A stretch of DNA of 46,110 bases, taken from assembly GCA_030431985.1 (NCBI GenBank), contig JAUIIB010000020.1, forward strand, positions 1 through 46,110, read 5' to 3'. A program made the position numbers and the translations under genes. The notes under the pieces are model-generated. The model was not told the origin of the DNA. It saw only the letters and a list, made by a program, of their open reading frames with translations, and did no database searches. This document shows positions 44,080-46,110 of the stretch, piece after piece (the first letter of the stretch is position 1; each line of letters opens with the position of its first letter). Source of the DNA: Gammaproteobacteria bacterium. Its GTDB lineage: Bacteria; Pseudomonadota; Gammaproteobacteria; Burkholderiales; Nitrosomonadaceae.

Positions 44080-45597
44080 TTAGTTGCAAGGATTGGCCCC
44101 AGCTTCATCACAATCAATATGACGGCGGTTGCGTCCATCCTGGGGGGTGGGAAGAAATGGAAATACGGTATAAATGCCATTTGTGGTTAGATTAGACCCT
44201 GGCGCATCTTCGAGAAAATTGACGCCGTCGCCAACACGGGCTTCGATAAAGGCCTGACCGCCAACGACACGCGTAGCAATATCTGTGACATCGTCATTGG
44301 GGCGGCGACCATTAGGAAAACCGGCCGGGTCCGGCGGTGTTGCCAATCCACCCAAACGTCTTTGATCCTGTGGCGCGGTAGGCGCTATACTCAGATTCAA
44401 TCTCAACAGTTCGGCGCAAGGTGAACCACAATGCGTACCCTGCAATGGTTGACCGGGATATTTCAGGAATACTTGCAACAAGTCAGTTCGCGGTGTTTCG
44501 GGAACTGGCAATCCAAAAATTAAATTAAGCGCCGTAGCAAGTGAAGGCGCCCTAAAAAACTCTTGAAATTGCGCTTCATCTTCAGGATCAGATGCGTTCC
44601 ATTTATCCTTGGCCGGTGTATCGATAATCAACTCGTTAATTAAAGGGTTCGCCATTCTGGATACCTGAACAAACTTGCCAACATTTACCGTTTTTCCGTT
44701 TTTCCGAAACACTTTGACTTTTGGCCTGCTTGTTGAGGCATACATCCCGATTACGGGTGTTTCTGTGGTGTCGGCTGGCTGTTTATCAAGAGTGATTTGT
44801 TCAATAGGTACTTCAATGGCAATGCTGTTGATATTAAATCCACTGAATCGATTGATACCGAAAGGGTTGATGTGATCATTGGTGTCTTCCTCCGGTGTCA
44901 ATGCCGGAATCGGACGCCGTAAATTGACTGTATCAAAAACAGCGCCAAGATCAATATAAAAAGTCTCATACCGTTGACCCGCGAAAACGCGGATGCCCGT
45001 TTTGCTATCGTTATAGATGCCTTGTGCTGCTAATGTTTCGTAATCAGGCATCGTTGCGGGTCCCGCGTTTGACGGTACCGCTACCAGTGTTTGTCCTTTA
45101 AAGAGTTTTTTGCGATGGCGTCCGCGAACTTCAGTAACCGTATACGTCTGGCGCCGGGTCAATCCTTCCGATCCAGTGCCGTCCAGTGCCGTTATACCCT
45201 GTAGTTTACTAACTGCTATATTGGGATTGCCGACAAACGGCAGTGGGAAATTCAGTGACCCCAGAGCCGGCCGGGTTTCAGTATCGAATTGTATTTGATA
45301 GACAATGTCTTCAGCCTTGCCATCCTGATTATGGTCAATATGGATTTCATAGAGAATATCATCGTCAAAAGCGAAATAATTCGGCCCATCACCAGGGTCC
45401 TGGCCCGGTATCGTATTGAGAATAAACACCACCTTATCTGGATTTTCCCAGCTTCGAAAAGCATAGACATCGGTATTATCTGCCGCCGGATCCAGGGCTA
45501 TCATTGGCGCTTCCCGGTGACTGGCACCAAAAACTGGCGTTGCCAAATATGTCGACAACGTCAGTATGAATAATTTTTGTAACCATTGCTTGTTCAT
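44080..45597 (-). CDS. DUF4331 family secreted protein
   Basis: 505 residues with a signal peptide (about 6-24, ending VFG). The mature N-terminus ASHREAPMIALDPAADNTDVYAF is the hallmark of DUF4331. Acidic segments such as FAFDDDILYEIHIDHNQDGKAEDI may bind calcium. Further on come FAGQRYETFYIDLGAVFD, NPLINELIIDTPAKDKWN and a C-terminal NGRRPNDDVTDIATRVVGG. Conserved cysteine pairs (CGSPC, and C at the last residues) suggest disulfides. The function of the family is unknown. GGAGGACATGTC precedes the ATG, a strong ribosome site. It is first of the DUF4331-TPR-HupE/UreJ operon and was probably once joined by the beta-propeller pseudogene. Confidence 0.87.
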   Translation of the reverse strand: MNKQWLQKLFILTLSTYLATPVFGASHREAPMIALDPAADNTDVYAFRSWENPDKVVFILNTIPGQDPGDGPNYFAFDDDILYEIHIDHNQDGKAEDIVYQIQFDTETRPALGSLNFPLPFVGNPNIAVSKLQGITALDGTGSEGLTRRQTYTVTEVRGRHRKKLFKGQTLVAVPSNAGPATMPDYETLAAQGIYNDSKTGIRVFAGQRYETFYIDLGAVFDTVNLRRPIPALTPEEDTNDHINPFGINRFSGFNINSIAIEVPIEQITLDKQPADTTETPVIGMYASTSRPKVKVFRKNGKTVNVGKFVQVSRMANPLINELIIDTPAKDKWNASDPEDEAQFQEFFRAPSLATALNLIFGLPVPETPRTDLLQVFLKYPGQPLQGTHCGSPCAELLRLNLSIAPTAPQDQRRLGGLATPPDPAGFPNGRRPNDDVTDIATRVVGGQAFIEARVGDGVNFLEDAPGSNLTTNGIYTVFPFLPTPQDGRNRRHIDCDEAGANPCN

Positions 45598-46078
45598 GAC
45601 ATGTCCTCCAAAAATAGAGTTTTTTTGATTAATGCAATTAACGAGCCATTGGCAGTTCTTGATTGACCAATCGACTTCCTCGTCCCATCGTTACGGCCCG
45701 ATGGAGATGATTCATTTATCTATACGTGTGACACCTTTGATTTGGCTCATTATTTGCTAAAATTTTTTGATATCTTTCCATGGCGGAGTAATTAAATAGC
45801 ATGGTAAAATATTATAATATTCATTAAAAACAGTTGGTTGTTGTGATAATCTGGAGTTTCGTAGATTGTGAAATTATCTGTTAAACGTGCAACGATAACT
45901 TTCGTGGTTGTGATGCGATTTCTAGATTTGGAATAAGTAAACGATGTGTCGGATTATCTGAAATTGCTTCGTTTTAGAATGTGCCTGCCGACATGCGAGT
46001 GGAGATCTTTGCACGGCAAGGAGGCTAATCAATAGGACGGAATGTTATAATACTCTTTTTAATCAGTTGGTTAATGAA
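45598..46078. other. divergent intergenic region, no gene seen
   Basis: About 480 bp with only short open frames. A small hairpin (CCATCG at 45685-45690 pairing with CGATGG at 45699-45704) lies about 90 bp before the DUF4331 gene. It must hold the promoter of that operon, which I could not place with confidence. Confidence 0.5.
46043..46051 (+). promoter_or_regulatory. possible extended -10 promoter element
   Basis: TGTTATAAT is a perfect extended -10 (TG-N-TATAAT) about 28 bp before a candidate start codon at 46079. No matching -35 hexamer is seen, as is usual for this class. Confidence 0.35.
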
Positions 46079-46110
46079 ATGAGCATGAGTTTCTCAGACT
46101 ATTATGTCAC
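46079..46110 (+). CDS. possible start of a gene running off the right edge (partial)
   Basis: ATG at 46079 (or 46085) opens a frame MSMSFSDYYV that stays open to the window end. Only ten residues are visible and the ribosome site is weak, so the call relies on the nearby extended -10 element. No identity can be given. Confidence 0.25.
   Translation, partial: MSMSFSDYYV

Noticed and set aside
1..46110. tRNA genes, rRNA, CRISPR arrays, insertion sequences and prophage genes
   Set aside because: No cloverleaf-like sequences, regularly spaced repeats, transposase motifs or integrase motifs were noticed on either strand; a dedicated tRNA scan could still find one in the gaps.

Overview
The window looks like a chromosomal segment of an ammonia-oxidising betaproteobacterium, most likely a Nitrosomonas species. 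This rests on family recognition and gene order, not on a database search. Pointers are a short membrane-anchor protein tail followed by copC and a copD-type gene (the order known downstream of amoCAB in Nitrosomonas), an exosortase-A (XrtA/PEP-CTERM) gene set of the betaproteobacterial type, a betaproteobacterial housekeeping block (rplM-rpsI-argC-bactofilin-erpA / anmK-M23 peptidase / tyrS), and moderately AT-rich DNA. No rRNA, tRNA, CRISPR array, insertion sequence or prophage was recognised.

Layout. 1-2.7 kb (+): tail of a probable AmoD-like protein, then CopC and a CopD-cytochrome c-thioredoxin-like fusion, a likely periplasmic/inner-membrane copper and redox unit. 2.7-7.4 kb (-): a three-gene operon of a PstS-like small periplasmic protein, an outer-membrane porin and a two-TM PAS-GGDEF-EAL c-di-GMP enzyme. 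7.5-18.4 kb (-): the XrtA-associated set, in transcription order sugar transferase, histidine kinase PrsK, sigma-54 regulator PrsR, AMP-forming acyl ligase, PLP decarboxylase, asparagine-synthetase-like protein and FeeM-like N-acyltransferase. The exosortase and the polysaccharide polymerisation/export genes are not in the window, so this is a detached regulatory and tailoring module. 18.6-23 kb (+): ABC ATPase, FtsX-type permease and AttH-like lipocalin-fold protein, overlapping end to end.

23.2-31 kb (+): D,D-carboxypeptidase with SPOR domain, alpha/beta hydrolase, ComEA-like DNA-binding protein, CysM behind a perfect 11-bp inverted repeat, the YdbH-YnbE-YdbL lipid-transport triad, a BI-1/YccA protein and a 59-residue two-TM protein. 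31-40.5 kb: glnS (-), rplM-rpsI (+), argC (+), a coiled-coil membrane protein plus bactofilin (+), erpA (+), anmK and an M23 endopeptidase (-), tyrS (+). 40.6-45.6 kb (-): a DUF4331 / TPR / HupE-UreJ-like operon whose downstream neighbour, a secreted beta-propeller gene, is clearly a pseudogene with several frameshifts and stops. The last 500 bp is a mostly empty divergent intergenic region with the possible start of another gene.

The best candidate for undescribed biology is the four-gene amide-chemistry cassette in the XrtA island (7.5-13.1 kb). Adenylating ligase, fold-III decarboxylase, an asparagine-synthetase homologue that has lost its glutaminase nucleophile (Thr2 instead of Cys2), and an N-acyltransferase together suggest an amide-bonded small molecule or lipid made in connection with exopolysaccharide/exosortase surface assembly. 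Other leads are the porin/PstS-like/c-di-GMP operon, the CopD tripartite fusion, and the decaying DUF4331 locus.
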